63,387 nt of DNA. It comes from a virus. The notes under the pieces were generated by a model that saw only the letters and a list, made by a program, of their open reading frames with translations, made no database searches and was not told the origin of the DNA. The stretch is from IMG/VR virus record IMGVR_UViG_3300037558_002241, positions 1-63,387 of that record. One strand, written 5' to 3'. Position 1 is the stretch's first letter; every line of letters begins with the position of its first letter. Both the position numbers and the translations under genes were made by a program. Positions 16,405 to 24,606 of this stretch are shown piece by piece.

Positions 16405-17987
16405 TATTCTATACATGTATCACAAACGACTATGACTGGGTTCCTGATGCATATTATGATTCCAGTTGTAGGTATGTTTGTTTTCATGATGGATCAATTG
16501 AAACTCAGAAAGCACCTTGGGAGTATGTTCTTCTAGAAGAAACTGAAGAGTGCTTCGTAAGAAAATCCTATCACCCTAAACACTTGCCCCATCATTACTT
16601 TGATGAGGGTGAGTTTACGGTATGGATAGACGCTTCCTATCCTATTACAAAAGAGTTTGTAGAGTTCTCTAGAGAGATGGAGGAGTTTGACTTTACGATT
16701 CAGATTCATCCTGATGAAAGAACTTTGTTCGCAGAGTTCAATAAGTTATGCACCTATGGTTTCTCTGAGCATTCTGAGATCCTAGAGATGGCAAAACTCA
16801 TGCACTCTAGAGGATACTGTGGTGAATATTATAAGCAGACTATCAACTGTGTTCTGTGGAGGAGACTGACTCCTGAGGTAATCAAGTGGTGTAATACCTG
16901 GCGTGACTGGTACATGGGTGGTGTGAATAGAGATCAGATCTCTAGTTCTATGGCAGAGTACCTGGTACCTGAGTGTAAGATCAATAGGATTCCCGTACAG
17001 ATAGATTTGAGCAACAGTGGTAGGAAGAAAGAATACATTCAATCATATCCTATTACCAAACCAAAGAACAAAGACATTGTTGATTTGCAGAACAATCTGT
17101 ACCAGATCTTTGGGTTCAAAGATCTCGTAAAGAATATCATCGATAAGACTGTTGATAATATTCCGTACGAGTATGGTGATTCTGTAAAAGATCTGGTTGT
17201 TTTTACTTGCGTCACTAATAACTACGACGAGTTCCCTGAAGACAGTTACTATGATCCTGAAGTTAGGTACGTGTGTTTCCATGATGGAAAGATGGATACC
17301 ACTGTAGGAGCATGGGAATATGTGGAATTGGATTTAGATATAGAAGATCCTAGGGACTTTGCTTTTTATGTAAAGGCAAACCCACATGAGTTCTTTCCTA
17401 AAGGAACCCATACAGTATGGATTGATGGGTGCTTCAAACTTACTGAAGATTTTATCGGAAATAGTAGAATGTCATTTCCATTCTCAGTGTTGAGGCATGG
17501 TAGTAAGTTCTCTTTCCTTGACGAACTCCTAGAAGGATACACCTGTGCTTTCTATTCTAGGAAATGTGTCATGAAGTTTATAGAAAAATTGGGGGAGACT
17601 GATTACAACTTCAAACAATATGCTAGTCCTCAATGCACAATCATTTGGAGAACACTGACTGACGAGCAACGTGAGTTTGATGAGGCATGGTATAAGTGGG
17701 GTAGTGGTAAGTTCAATAGGGATACAATTCCTTTTGACGTTGCTAGACAACTGACTGGTATTGAACCAGAGTTCTATGACAACAGAGAAGATTGTGGTAT
17801 TGAACTTGGGTTCTTCAATAAAGTAGGACGCAGAGGTAAGCATACTCAGAGGGGTAAGTTTGATCAATACCTGACAGCAAATAATTTGCTGAGGAAGTTG
17901 CAACCAATTACTAAACTAAATCCTAGACTGTATGCCAAGTATGATAAGCACGATTTCTATATGAGACACTATGGAATCATCGTTTGA
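16401..17987 (+). CDS. Tandem DUF616 (TOD1/MUCI70-like) glycosyltransferase, two domains
   Basis: The start is TTG overlapping the previous stop. The 528-residue protein holds two DUF616-like domains: residues 1 to about 200 (FYTCITNDYDWVPD, RYVCFHDG, FTVWIDASYPIT, VLWRRLT, WYMGGVNRDQIS) and about 265 to 528 (VFTCVTNNYDEFPED, RYVCFHDG, HTVWIDGCFKLT, TIIWRTLT, GSGKFNRDTIP). The second copy is closer to the genes that follow. DUF616 proteins are putative glycosyltransferases best known from plants (TOD1, MUCI70). Two copies fused in one chain, with two more in the next genes, indicate local tandem duplication. Confidence 0.75.
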   Translation: MIFYTCITNDYDWVPDAYYDSSCRYVCFHDGSIETQKAPWEYVLLEETEECFVRKSYHPKHLPHHYFDEGEFTVWIDASYPITKEFVEFSREMEEFDFTIQIHPDERTLFAEFNKLCTYGFSEHSEILEMAKLMHSRGYCGEYYKQTINCVLWRRLTPEVIKWCNTWRDWYMGGVNRDQISSSMAEYLVPECKINRIPVQIDLSNSGRKKEYIQSYPITKPKNKDIVDLQNNLYQIFGFKDLVKNIIDKTVDNIPYEYGDSVKDLVVFTCVTNNYDEFPEDSYYDPEVRYVCFHDGKMDTTVGAWEYVELDLDIEDPRDFAFYVKANPHEFFPKGTHTVWIDGCFKLTEDFIGNSRMSFPFSVLRHGSKFSFLDELLEGYTCAFYSRKCVMKFIEKLGETDYNFKQYASPQCTIIWRTLTDEQREFDEAWYKWGSGKFNRDTIPFDVARQLTGIEPEFYDNREDCGIELGFFNKVGRRGKHTQRGKFDQYLTANNLLRKLQPITKLNPRLYAKYDKHDFYMRHYGIIV

Positions 17988-18804
17988 GATCTATACGAGT
18001 ATCACTGACGGATATTATCAACTACCTCCTACAAAGCACAGGTCTATCTGCTACCATGATGGCACGGTAGACCCACAAGATGGGTGGGAACTAAGACTGA
18101 TAGATTATTATCACGAGGACCCAGTAAGACTATCCAGATACTCAAAGATACTATGCCCTATCTCTGGACCTAGTGCTTACATAGACGCATCTAAATTACA
18201 CACTGTCAATGATAAGTTTATAGAGGTGAGTGAGAAAGTCTTGAGTAATCATGACTTCTTTTTGATGCAGCACCCACACAAATACTTCTACTTGGAAGAG
18301 TGTGCAGAGCATATACACAGAGGACTGGTTGATTCTGAGACAATCATTGACTTCACCAGCAAAGTTTCTAACTCAGACTATAACTTTGCTAACTTCTTCT
18401 CGCCTCTAGGAACTGTCATCTGGCGTAACGGACCTAGTAGTATTGATAGTCTCTGGTGGGAGTGGTACATGCAAGGTGGTAAGAGAGACCAGTTGTCTCT
18501 TGCAGTGGCATTACAACTTGCTGACGTACCATATGGATGGGCAGAGTCTCGTGAGTTCATCAACAGGTGGTCTGATTCCAACCCTATCGATGGTGCCTGG
18601 TGGAAGAACAAGGGTGGTAGGTATGCAAGAGAAAAGGTAGACCCCACTCCATACATAGATCAACTATGTGCTATAACTGGTCTAAGTAAGCGGGTGCGTT
18701 ACCGAGCATCCATTCTTCGAGAGACTGGTGAGTGGTTGTTCGGAGACATCTCCAAGTATTTCAAACGAAACGATCCTGCCCTGATCAAACTAAGCGGACT
18801 ATGA
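17971..18804 (+). CDS. DUF616-like glycosyltransferase, third copy
   Basis: The 277-residue protein has the same order of blocks as the flanking copies, in degenerate form: IYTSITDGYYQLPP, RSICYHDGTVD, PSAYIDASKLHTVN, GTVIWRNG, WWEWYMQGGKRDQLSLAVALQLA. The VWIDG block has become AYIDASK, so this copy may have changed substrate or lost activity. It overlaps the previous gene by 17 bases and the fourth copy by 4. Confidence 0.7.
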   Translation: MESSFEIYTSITDGYYQLPPTKHRSICYHDGTVDPQDGWELRLIDYYHEDPVRLSRYSKILCPISGPSAYIDASKLHTVNDKFIEVSEKVLSNHDFFLMQHPHKYFYLEECAEHIHRGLVDSETIIDFTSKVSNSDYNFANFFSPLGTVIWRNGPSSIDSLWWEWYMQGGKRDQLSLAVALQLADVPYGWAESREFINRWSDSNPIDGAWWKNKGGRYAREKVDPTPYIDQLCAITGLSKRVRYRASILRETGEWLFGDISKYFKRNDPALIKLSGL

Positions 18805-19682
18805 TTATCTACTCTTGTATTACTAATGGGTATGATGAGATTCCTGATGAGCATTACTACGATCCTGACATCCAGTATGTAATGTTCACTGACGGGACCA
18901 TCGAGAAGAAGGGACCATGGGAGTTCAGAGAGATACCATGTGACCACCCATGTCATCGTAGACGGTCAGCGTTTGTCAAGATCAATCCTCACAAGGTTTT
19001 TCCTAAAGGAGAGCAAACTGTGTGGTTGGATGGATGTTATGTCATGACAGAGAAGTATGCTGAGCAGTGTAAGAAGTATTTTGAGGAGGCACCATTCACT
19101 ATTATGAGGCACTCTGAGAAGTTCTGCTACCTTGAAGAGGTATTGGAGGGGTTCATGGCATCTATGAACACCTGGGACGATCAGATACTCATTACAAAGA
19201 CCATCAAAGAACTGGGATACAACTTCAAACAGTATTGTAGTCCGGTGTTGGCATCCATCTGGAGGACTATGAATGATGAGTATGAGGAGTTTGGTGACCT
19301 GTGGTGGAAGTATTCTTTGATAGGACCTAACCGAGATCAAATTTCCTTTGACACTGCTAGGCAGTTGACTAAGATGGAATTGAATATTATAGAGGACGGG
19401 TGGATTTCTAAGGAGAGGCAACCAAACGGTGCGAATAAGCATGTGCCTGGTAGTTGTGGTATACTTTTCGGATCTCGCGGCAAACAGTATCGACGTAAGC
19501 GTCATCCTCAAGCGGGACACCCCTTGCAACATAAGCAAAGATCTGCTATACTCAAGGAGTTGCGAAATATTACAGGCATGCATCAAATTTATGCCCGGTA
19601 TGATTTCTCAGAGTTTGTGCTGCGTAACGTAGTACAACCCACAATGCCGTTACAAGAGTCTAATTTTTGTAACGATAAATAA
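18801..19682 (+). CDS. DUF616-like glycosyltransferase, fourth copy
   Basis: The ATG at 18801 (ATGA overlap with the third copy) is preferred to an earlier in-frame start because the domain begins exactly there: IIYSCITNGYDEIPDEHYYDP. The 293 residues include QYVMFTDGTIE, KINPHKVFPKGEQTVWLDGCYVMT, LASIWRTMNDE and GPNRDQISFDTARQLT. It is closest to the second domain of the gene at 16401 and looks intact. Its stop codon overlaps a GATAAATA box, so the glycan operon ends here and psbA transcription begins. Confidence 0.75.
   Translation: MIIYSCITNGYDEIPDEHYYDPDIQYVMFTDGTIEKKGPWEFREIPCDHPCHRRRSAFVKINPHKVFPKGEQTVWLDGCYVMTEKYAEQCKKYFEEAPFTIMRHSEKFCYLEEVLEGFMASMNTWDDQILITKTIKELGYNFKQYCSPVLASIWRTMNDEYEEFGDLWWKYSLIGPNRDQISFDTARQLTKMELNIIEDGWISKERQPNGANKHVPGSCGILFGSRGKQYRRKRHPQAGHPLQHKQRSAILKELRNITGMHQIYARYDFSEFVLRNVVQPTMPLQESNFCNDK
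19674..19681 (+). promoter_or_regulatory. Late-type promoter box GATAAATA upstream of psbA
   Basis: GATAAATA overlaps the stop of the last DUF616 gene and lies about 150 bases before the psbA ATG. It matches the T4-like late consensus (NATAAATA). Initiation just downstream would give psbA a leader of about 145 bases containing the three hairpins annotated separately. Confidence 0.5.
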
Positions 19683-19690
19683 CTTTGTAT

Positions 19691-19787
19691 GTGAGGTTTT
19701 CCTCACCACATTGTTCGTCGCCTCACCGAGACTAAACAGCGACAATAAAAAACAGTCTCTAATACCTGTTACTGAGGGTGTAACAGG
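19691..19787 (+). ncRNA. Structured 5' leader of psbA (candidate PhotoRC-II-like RNA)
   Basis: Three inverted repeats lie in the psbA leader. GTGAGG-TTTT-CCTCAC spans 19691-19706. GAGACT (19728-19733) pairs with AGTCTC (19754-19759). CCTGTTAC (19765-19772) pairs perfectly with GTAACAGG (19780-19787) around the loop TGAGGGT. The last hairpin ends 45 bases before the psbA ATG. A conserved RNA called PhotoRC-II is known upstream of psbA in marine cyanophages; whether this is that RNA needs a covariance-model search. It probably tunes psbA translation or mRNA stability. Confidence 0.5.
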
Positions 19788-19832
19788 AATATCTTACCAG
19801 TGTTCCCCGCACTTATATCTAACCCTTTTCAA

Positions 19833-20912
19833 ATGTCCGCTACTCTTTCAAATCAAAGATCTCAATCCGCATGGAATGAGTTCTGTGACTGGGTAACAAG
19901 CACCAACAATCGTCTTTATGTCGGTTGGTTCGGAGTCCTCATGATTCCAACCCTGCTTGCCGCTACAGTCTGTTTCATCGTTGCTTTCGTAGCAGCACCT
20001 CCCGTCGATATCGACGGCATCCGCGAACCAGTTGCTGGTTCACTCATGTATGGAAACAACATCATCTCTGGTGCTGTTGTCCCCAGTTCAAACGCAATCG
20101 GTCTCCACTTCTATCCCATCTGGGAAGCAGCATCACTCGACGAGTGGCTGTATAACGGTGGTCCTTTCCAATTGGTAGTCTTCCACTTCCTGATCGGCAT
20201 CTATGCCTATATGGGACGTGAGTGGGAACTTTCTTACCGCTTAGGTATGCGTCCATGGATCTGTGTTGCCTACTCGGCACCAGTCGCTGCTGCGAGTGCA
20301 GTATTCCTCGTATATCCTTTCGGTCAAGGTTCTTTCTCTGACGCGATGCCCTTGGGTATCAGTGGTACATTCAACTACATGCTTGTCTTCCAAGCAGAGC
20401 ACAACATCTTGATGCACCCCTTCCACATGCTCGGCGTAGCAGGTGTCTTCGGTGGTTCATTGTTCAGTGCAATGCACGGTTCTTTGGTTACATCTTCACT
20501 CGTCCGTGAGACGACTGAGCAAGAGTCACAGAACTATGGTTACAAGTTTGGTCAAGAAGAAGAGACCTATAACATCGTTGCAGCCCATGGCTACTTCGGT
20601 CGTTTGATCTTCCAATACGCTTCATTCAACAACTCCCGTTCCTTGCACTTCTTCCTTGCTGCATGGCCTGTTGTCGGCATCTGGTTCACCGCCCTTGGCG
20701 TGTCCACGATGGCGTTCAACCTGAACGGTTTCAACTTCAACCAGTCCATCCTTGATGGTCAGGGTCGTGTGTTGAACACCTGGGCAGACGTTCTGAACCG
20801 TGCAGGTTTGGGTATGGAAGTAATGCACGAGCGTAATGCTCACAACTTCCCACTCGACCTTGCTGCTGCTGAGTCAACTCCTGTTGCTCTTACCGCACCT
20901 ACCGTTGGTTGA
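19833..20912 (+). CDS. psbA: Photosystem II D1 protein
   Basis: The start is placed at ATG 19833 ([17 protein letters not shown]), giving the normal D1 length of 359 residues. The protein has the five transmembrane helices and the Mn-cluster, QB and chlorophyll-binding blocks ([44 protein letters not shown]). Cleavage after the LDLA alanine would remove the usual C-terminal tail. Residue 130 is Glu ([10 protein letters not shown]), the high-light D1 type. In infected cells phage D1 replaces photodamaged host D1 and keeps photosystem II running. No intron is present. Confidence 0.99.
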   Translation: MSATLSNQRSQSAWNEFCDWVTSTNNRLYVGWFGVLMIPTLLAATVCFIVAFVAAPPVDIDGIREPVAGSLMYGNNIISGAVVPSSNAIGLHFYPIWEAASLDEWLYNGGPFQLVVFHFLIGIYAYMGREWELSYRLGMRPWICVAYSAPVAAASAVFLVYPFGQGSFSDAMPLGISGTFNYMLVFQAEHNILMHPFHMLGVAGVFGGSLFSAMHGSLVTSSLVRETTEQESQNYGYKFGQEEETYNIVAAHGYFGRLIFQYASFNNSRSLHFFLAAWPVVGIWFTALGVSTMAFNLNGFNFNQSILDGQGRVLNTWADVLNRAGLGMEVMHERNAHNFPLDLAAAESTPVALTAPTVG

Positions 20913-20920
20913 TACTAACT

Positions 20921-20977
20921 CCTAATTTGGAATAAATTAGGACATAAGTGGGGGTCATTACGACCCCTTTTCTTTTC
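20921..20977 (+). terminator. Double-hairpin intrinsic terminator after psbA
   Basis: CCTAATTT (20921-20928) pairs with AAATTAGG (20934-20941). A second stem, GGGGTC (20951-20956) with GACCCC (20962-20967), is followed by TTTTCTTTTC. The second hairpin plus U-tract is a good Rho-independent terminator; the first may protect the psbA 3' end. Confidence 0.8.
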
Positions 20978-20986
20978 TAAAAAATT

Positions 20987-21199
20987 ATGTTCTCAAGATC
21001 TATCATTACTACTGCTCTTGTTGCTGATGCAATGGGCAAAATTGCCAAGGCAAAAGCAAACGTAGAAGTATACCTACACAACCCTGTCGGTATTGGAGAG
21101 CACCCTGATGTGCTTGCTGCTATTCAAGAACAAGTAGATATTATCGCTCATGAAGAAGAACGTATTTCCGTTCTTACTAAACATTTCAACGCAAACTAA
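20987..21199 (+). CDS. Small conserved-looking protein between psbA and psbD, 70 aa
   Basis: The 70-residue protein (MFSRSIITTALVADAMGKIA...) has a mildly hydrophobic N-terminus, then an amphipathic Glu/His/Ala-rich region likely to be helical. There are no cysteines or known motifs. It follows the psbA terminator directly and precedes psbD by 18 bases, so it is probably co-transcribed with psbD. Its position suggests a photosynthesis-related role, but this is not shown by the sequence. Confidence 0.6.
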   Translation: MFSRSIITTALVADAMGKIAKAKANVEVYLHNPVGIGEHPDVLAAIQEQVDIIAHEEERISVLTKHFNAN

Positions 21200-21217
21200 T
21201 TTTTATCGTATCAAATC

Positions 21218-22273
21218 ATGGTAGCATCAACACTAACTAAACCCACAAGGGGTTGGTTTGATGTCCTAGATGACTGGTTGAAGCGAGACAGATTTGTCTT
21301 CATCGGTTGGTCTGGACTACTTCTCCTTCCCACTGCCTACATGGCAATTGGTGGTTGGCTTACAGGAACCACCTTCGCTACCTCCTGGTATACTCACGGC
21401 ATTGCCTCATCTTACCTGGAAGGTTGCAACTTCCTCACCGCTGCTGTTTCGACCCCCGCTGACGCGATGGGTCATAGTCTTCTTCTCCTATGGGGACCAG
21501 AAGCACAGGGTGATTTTGTCCGCTGGGTACAACTCGGTGGTCTCTGGGCATTCGTTGCCCTGCATGGTGCATTCGCACTCATCGGATTCATGCTCCGACA
21601 ATTTGAAATCGCACGTCTAGTCGGGATCAGACCCTACAATGCTATTGCGTTCTCTGGTCCTATTGCTGTTTTTGTCAGCGTATTCCTTATCTATCCACTG
21701 GGTCAGTCTTCATGGTTCTTTGCACCTAGTTTCGGGGTAGCAGCAATCTTTAGATTCCTGTTGTTCCTTCAGGGTTTCCACAACTGGACCCTCAACCCAT
21801 TCCACATGATGGGTGTTGCAGGTATCCTTGGCGGTGCTTTGCTCTGTGCAATTCATGGTGCTACAGTGGAGAACACACTGTTTGAAGATGGTGAACAGGC
21901 AAACACCTTCAAAGCATTTGAACCTACACAGGAAGAGGAAACTTACTCAATGGTTACGGCGAACCGTTTCTGGTCTCAGATTTTCGGTATTGCCTTTAGT
22001 AACAAGCGGTGGCTTCATTTCTTTATGCTTTTTGTTCCTGTCATGGGTCTCTGGACATCTAGCATTGGGATTATTGGTCTTGCTCTCAATCTTCGTGCTT
22101 ATGATTTCGTAAGTCAAGAGATCAGAGCAGCAGAAGACCCTGAGTTCGAGACGTTCTACACTAAGAACATCCTTCTCAACGAAGGACTCCGTGCGTGGAT
22201 GGCACCAGTCGATCAACCACATGAGTCATTCGTATTCCCAGAAGAAGTTCTACCTAGAGGCAACGCATTGTGA
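21218..22273 (+). CDS. psbD: Photosystem II D2 protein
   Basis: The 351-residue protein is full-length D2: [84 protein letters not shown], and the C-terminal [16 protein letters not shown]. The histidine ligands of P680 and the non-heme iron lie in the [11 protein letters not shown] and RWLHFFM helices. It pairs with D1 in the reaction centre, so the phage supplies both turnover-prone subunits. The next gene starts in its stop codon (GTGA). Confidence 0.99.
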   Translation: MVASTLTKPTRGWFDVLDDWLKRDRFVFIGWSGLLLLPTAYMAIGGWLTGTTFATSWYTHGIASSYLEGCNFLTAAVSTPADAMGHSLLLLWGPEAQGDFVRWVQLGGLWAFVALHGAFALIGFMLRQFEIARLVGIRPYNAIAFSGPIAVFVSVFLIYPLGQSSWFFAPSFGVAAIFRFLLFLQGFHNWTLNPFHMMGVAGILGGALLCAIHGATVENTLFEDGEQANTFKAFEPTQEEETYSMVTANRFWSQIFGIAFSNKRWLHFFMLFVPVMGLWTSSIGIIGLALNLRAYDFVSQEIRAAEDPEFETFYTKNILLNEGLRAWMAPVDQPHESFVFPEEVLPRGNAL

Positions 22274-22662
22274 TTCAGTCTCTAGGATTCTTACTACTTC
22301 GTATAGCGATAGGTACTATGCTTATCCATCATGGATATGAGAAACTAGAGAACATTGAAAACTTTGCGGATGCATTTGTACGACCACTGCATCTTCCATT
22401 CCCAATCGTCTCCTCATACTTCGCAGCATTCTCTGAGATTGTGGGGAGTTGGTTGGTTATATTTGGACTCGGCACTCGTCTGGGTGCCTTGGCAATCCTA
22501 GGTACAATATCATTTGCAATTTATCATGCTCTAGTTACATCTGGATTCAATATCTATCTTCTAGAATTGCTTATATTATATTGGGGAGGTGCAGCATGTA
22601 TCGTTCTCAATGGTGGGGGTAATTTCTCACTAGATCACCTCATAAAACGACAACTCACATGA
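22270..22662 (+). CDS. DoxX-family membrane protein
   Basis: The GTG start overlaps the psbD stop. The 130-residue protein has about four transmembrane segments and the DoxX pattern: [25 protein letters not shown], a middle [32 protein letters not shown], and a hydrophobic C-terminal part. DoxX proteins are small inner-membrane proteins linked to quinone or redox functions. In the psbD operon it could act in thylakoid electron transfer or membrane redox balance; the exact reaction is unknown. Confidence 0.75.
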   Translation: MIQSLGFLLLRIAIGTMLIHHGYEKLENIENFADAFVRPLHLPFPIVSSYFAAFSEIVGSWLVIFGLGTRLGALAILGTISFAIYHALVTSGFNIYLLELLILYWGGAACIVLNGGGNFSLDHLIKRQLT

Positions 22663-22910
22663 ATATCTTCAAAGGACTATTCACTTTTATGTTCGCTGCT
22701 CTGATGTGGGTACAAGTCCCACAGTGGAGTGATGATTGGTCTAAGTGTGCCGTAGATGTACCAGACACAGCATGTCATTGGTATATCGTTGCACCCGATA
22801 GCACCATGGGTGAAGGATTTAGTTGGGCAAATGCCCCCTGGTTCAGTGTCGAAGGTCTCCGAGACATTGGGGAACTTCATAACACACTTCAATCTCTTCA
22901 GGAAGCATGA
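22659..22910 (+). CDS. Small exported or membrane protein, 83 aa
   Basis: The N-terminus [23 protein letters not shown] is a hydrophobic segment that could be a signal peptide or anchor. The remaining 60 residues are Trp- and Asp-rich with two cysteines (CAVDVPDTAC) that could form a disulfide on the lumen or periplasm side. The family is unknown to me. It overlaps the DoxX gene and the next gene by 4 bases each, so the three are translated together. Confidence 0.6.
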   Translation: MNIFKGLFTFMFAALMWVQVPQWSDDWSKCAVDVPDTACHWYIVAPDSTMGEGFSWANAPWFSVEGLRDIGELHNTLQSLQEA

Positions 22911-23122
22911 ATAACTTTGAAGTCTTTCTTTATTTTGTATGCTTTGCTGCTATTGGTGGTGCTGCCTTTGCTATGATGTGGAGTAACATTCAATCTATCA
23001 ATATAGAGATGAGGAATCCTCCTAAACGAAAGCATCCTGAAGCACCTGAAGCAGGTGAAGAGGTGATGTATGTAGATCTCTCTAGACAAAAACTAGAAGA
23101 TCTTTACAATAAGAATGAATAG
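22907..23122 (+). CDS. Single-pass membrane protein, 71 aa
   Basis: Residues 6-25 (VFLYFVCFAAIGGAAFAMMW) form one transmembrane helix, followed by a charged, Pro- and Glu-rich tail (NPPKRKHPEAPEAGEE) that would lie in the cytoplasm. No motif is known. It is the last gene of the psbD-DoxX unit and is followed by an intrinsic terminator. Confidence 0.6.
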   Translation: MNNFEVFLYFVCFAAIGGAAFAMMWSNIQSINIEMRNPPKRKHPEAPEAGEEVMYVDLSRQKLEDLYNKNE

Positions 23123-23133
23123 TGCTATACTAA

Positions 23134-23156
23134 GGGGGTCTCGAACCCTCTTTTTT
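23134..23156 (+). terminator. Intrinsic terminator after the psbD operon
   Basis: GGGGGT pairs with ACCCTC (one G-U pair) around the loop CTCGA, and TTTTTT follows at once. It lies 12 bases after the stop of the 71-residue membrane protein gene. Confidence 0.75.
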
Positions 23157-23160
23157 ATGA

Positions 23161-23367
23161 ATGCAAACACTAGTAATACATCTGGTAGCGTTCTTCAATG
23201 TAGTTGTAATGAACTGCATTCATCCTGCTAATTGGCAATACTGTTACCGGGTTGATGAATGGTTAGTTCCTGAGGTTATAGAAGGTTATAAACTCTGGAC
23301 AGGTGAGACACACCCCTATCAAAATGAAAAGAACTTCCTAAATAATGACATATCGTCGCCGCGTTAG
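23161..23367 (+). CDS. Small exported hypothetical protein, 68 aa
   Basis: The frame starts right after a terminator and has no clear ribosome binding site, which lowers confidence in the start. The N-terminal 20 residues (MQTLVIHLVAFFNVVVMNCI) are hydrophobic and could be a signal peptide. The rest contains Trp and Tyr (HPANWQYCYRVDEWLVPE). It is closed by a second terminator. No family recognised. Confidence 0.4.
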   Translation: MQTLVIHLVAFFNVVVMNCIHPANWQYCYRVDEWLVPEVIEGYKLWTGETHPYQNEKNFLNNDISSPR

Positions 23368-23405
23368 GGGATCCTGGCAAAATCCAGGACACCCCTACTT
23401 TTTTT
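23368..23405 (+). terminator. Intrinsic terminator before petE
   Basis: CCTGG pairs with CCAGG inside a larger stem flanked by GGGG and CCCC, around the loop CAAAAT. TACTTTTTTT follows. It isolates petE from the upstream gene. Confidence 0.75.
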
Positions 23406-23410
23406 GTCTA

Positions 23411-23416
23411 TATAAT
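23411..23416 (+). promoter_or_regulatory. -10 box TATAAT upstream of petE
   Basis: A consensus TATAAT lies 24 bases before the petE ATG, directly after a terminator. No good -35 hexamer is visible, as in many phage promoters that depend on helper factors. Confidence 0.5.
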
Positions 23417-23439
23417 GGGATTGCGAATCACTTCACTCA

Positions 23440-23763
23440 ATGAAGCCTTTATTTGTCCTAATCGCTTCACTGTTCCTTGCTTTACCTGCATGGGCAGTGG
23501 ATGTAACGATGGGTGCCGGTGGCAACCTAGTATTTGAACCTAATGAGATCTCAATCTCAGCAGGTGACACAGTTCATTTTATCAATCAAGCATTACCTCC
23601 TCACAATATTATTGTAGAAGGTCGTGTAGATCTTTCCAGAGAAGCATTGTTGTTTGCTCCTGGAGAAACCCAAGACGTTGTATTTGCTGACGCAGGAGAC
23701 TACACTTTCTTCTGTGGTCCTCATCAAGGAGCAGGTATGACTGGCACTATTCACGTTCAATAA
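23440..23763 (+). CDS. petE: Plastocyanin
   Basis: The 107-residue precursor has a signal peptide ending ALPAWA (residues 14-19), so it is exported to the thylakoid lumen or periplasm. The mature cupredoxin keeps all type I copper ligands: H55 in LPPHNII, and C92, H95 and M100 in FFCGPHQGAGMTG. It carries electrons from cytochrome b6f to photosystem I or an oxidase. It has its own TATAAT box and lies 6 bases before ferredoxin, so the two electron carriers form one unit. Confidence 0.95.
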   Translation: MKPLFVLIASLFLALPAWAVDVTMGAGGNLVFEPNEISISAGDTVHFINQALPPHNIIVEGRVDLSREALLFAPGETQDVVFADAGDYTFFCGPHQGAGMTGTIHVQ

Positions 23764-23769
23764 ATCTCC

Positions 23770-24060
23770 ATGTTCACAGTTACAATCCGCACTCCCGAAG
23801 GCGTAGAAACTTCCTTCGAGTCTCCTGAAGATCAGTACATCCTAGATGGTGCTGATGAAGCAGGCATTGATCTAAACTATTCTTGTCGTGCAGGTGCCTG
23901 TTCATCTTGTGCCGGTAAGATTGTAGAAGGTACGGTAAATCAAGAGGATCAATCATTTTTAGATGATGATCAAATTGAAGCGGGATTTGTTCTCACTTGT
24001 GTGGCTTATCCCACCTCTGACTGTACTATTCTTTGTGATCAAGAAGAGTCTCTATACTAA
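23770..24060 (+). CDS. petF: [2Fe-2S] ferredoxin, plant type
   Basis: The 96-residue protein has the plant-type ferredoxin fold with cysteines C39, C44, C47 and C77 (CRAGACSSC and [11 protein letters not shown]). It accepts electrons from photosystem I and can feed reductases. In this phage it could also support the RfbH dehydrase or radical SAM enzymes, which need low-potential electrons; that link is inference. Confidence 0.95.
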   Translation: MFTVTIRTPEGVETSFESPEDQYILDGADEAGIDLNYSCRAGACSSCAGKIVEGTVNQEDQSFLDDDQIEAGFVLTCVAYPTSDCTILCDQEESLY

Positions 24061-24090
24061 ATATAAATGATGTAGTATAGTGTATGTGTA

Positions 24091-24363
24091 ATGTCTCTTT
24101 CAAGGAAATTATCACTTTCTGATACTTCAACCGCACTGAAAGAAACCGAACAACAATTAGACAGCGAAGGGACTACCGACCTCGTTGCTCCGGAGAATCC
24201 TTCTCCTGTTTGGCGTTTTCGTGAGCGTTGTTGGAAACGTTTATCCTCAAGTGAGCATGCAACGGCAGTCAATTACTGGCGTAATCAAGAACTTGCAAAG
24301 AAGGTAGTGTTGATGGAAGTTGCAGAACTAGAAAAGAAAAAAGCAAAGACTGGATCTTATTGA
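24091..24363 (+). CDS. Hypothetical protein, 90 aa
   Basis: The 90-residue protein is hydrophilic. The first half is Ser/Thr- and Glu-rich, then a Trp-containing segment (PVWRFRERCWKRLSSS) is followed by a Lys/Glu-rich helix (ELAKKVVLMEVAELEKKKAK). No family is recognised. Upstream, ATATAAAT (24061) resembles a late box and TATAGT (24076) a weak -10. It ends where the next promoter begins. Confidence 0.5.
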   Translation: MSLSRKLSLSDTSTALKETEQQLDSEGTTDLVAPENPSPVWRFRERCWKRLSSSEHATAVNYWRNQELAKKVVLMEVAELEKKKAKTGSY

Positions 24364-24388
24364 CTACGTATCAATAAGATGATATAAT
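24360..24388 (+). promoter_or_regulatory. Sigma70-like promoter TTGACT-N17-TATAAT
   Basis: TTGACT at 24360-24365 and TATAAT at 24383-24388 are spaced by 17 bases, an almost ideal host-type promoter. The start of the downstream gene lies 20 bases after the -10 box. It would drive the gene at 24409, glutaredoxin and following genes early in infection. Confidence 0.75.
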
Positions 24389-24408
24389 ACCTGAGTAACC
24401 TCTTCATT

Positions 24409-24606
24409 ATGAAAAAGTCTGCTCGCCACCAAGTAAAATCTAAATGGTATTATATTTTCTGGGGTATTGCAACAGTATCGGTGGTGACAGGACAAATCTA
24501 TGTTGGAACTGGTTTTCGACAGATGGCATCTTCCGTACAGGAAGGTGCTAATTTATTTTCTGATTACATAAAGACCTATGAAGGCAGTAGTTTACTCACG
24601 CGATAA
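24409..24606 (+). CDS. Single-pass membrane protein, 65 aa
   Basis: MKKSARHQVKSKWYYIFWGIATVSVVTGQIYVGTGF shows a basic N-terminus followed by one transmembrane helix at about 13-32. The tail (SVQEGANLFSDYIKTY) is polar. It resembles the TM protein at 35326 in its sequence around the helix (GQIYVGTGFRQMASS versus GQFYLGSAINSMSRS), so the two may be related. Its end overlaps glutaredoxin by 29 bases. The function is unknown. Confidence 0.6.
   Translation: MKKSARHQVKSKWYYIFWGIATVSVVTGQIYVGTGFRQMASSVQEGANLFSDYIKTYEGSSLLTR

Noticed and set aside
18966-19586. Minus-strand open frame (about 206 codons) opposite the fourth DUF616 gene
   Set aside because: It is rich in Leu/His/Arg as expected for antisense of a real gene and has no motif or promoter.
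23126-23131. TATACT as a promoter for the gene at 23161
   Set aside because: The start site would fall within the terminator hairpin that follows, and no -35 is present.
23140-23150. TCTCGAACCC resembling the T-arm of a tRNA
   Set aside because: No acceptor stem, anticodon arm or D-arm can be built around it; it is the loop and 3' half of a terminator.
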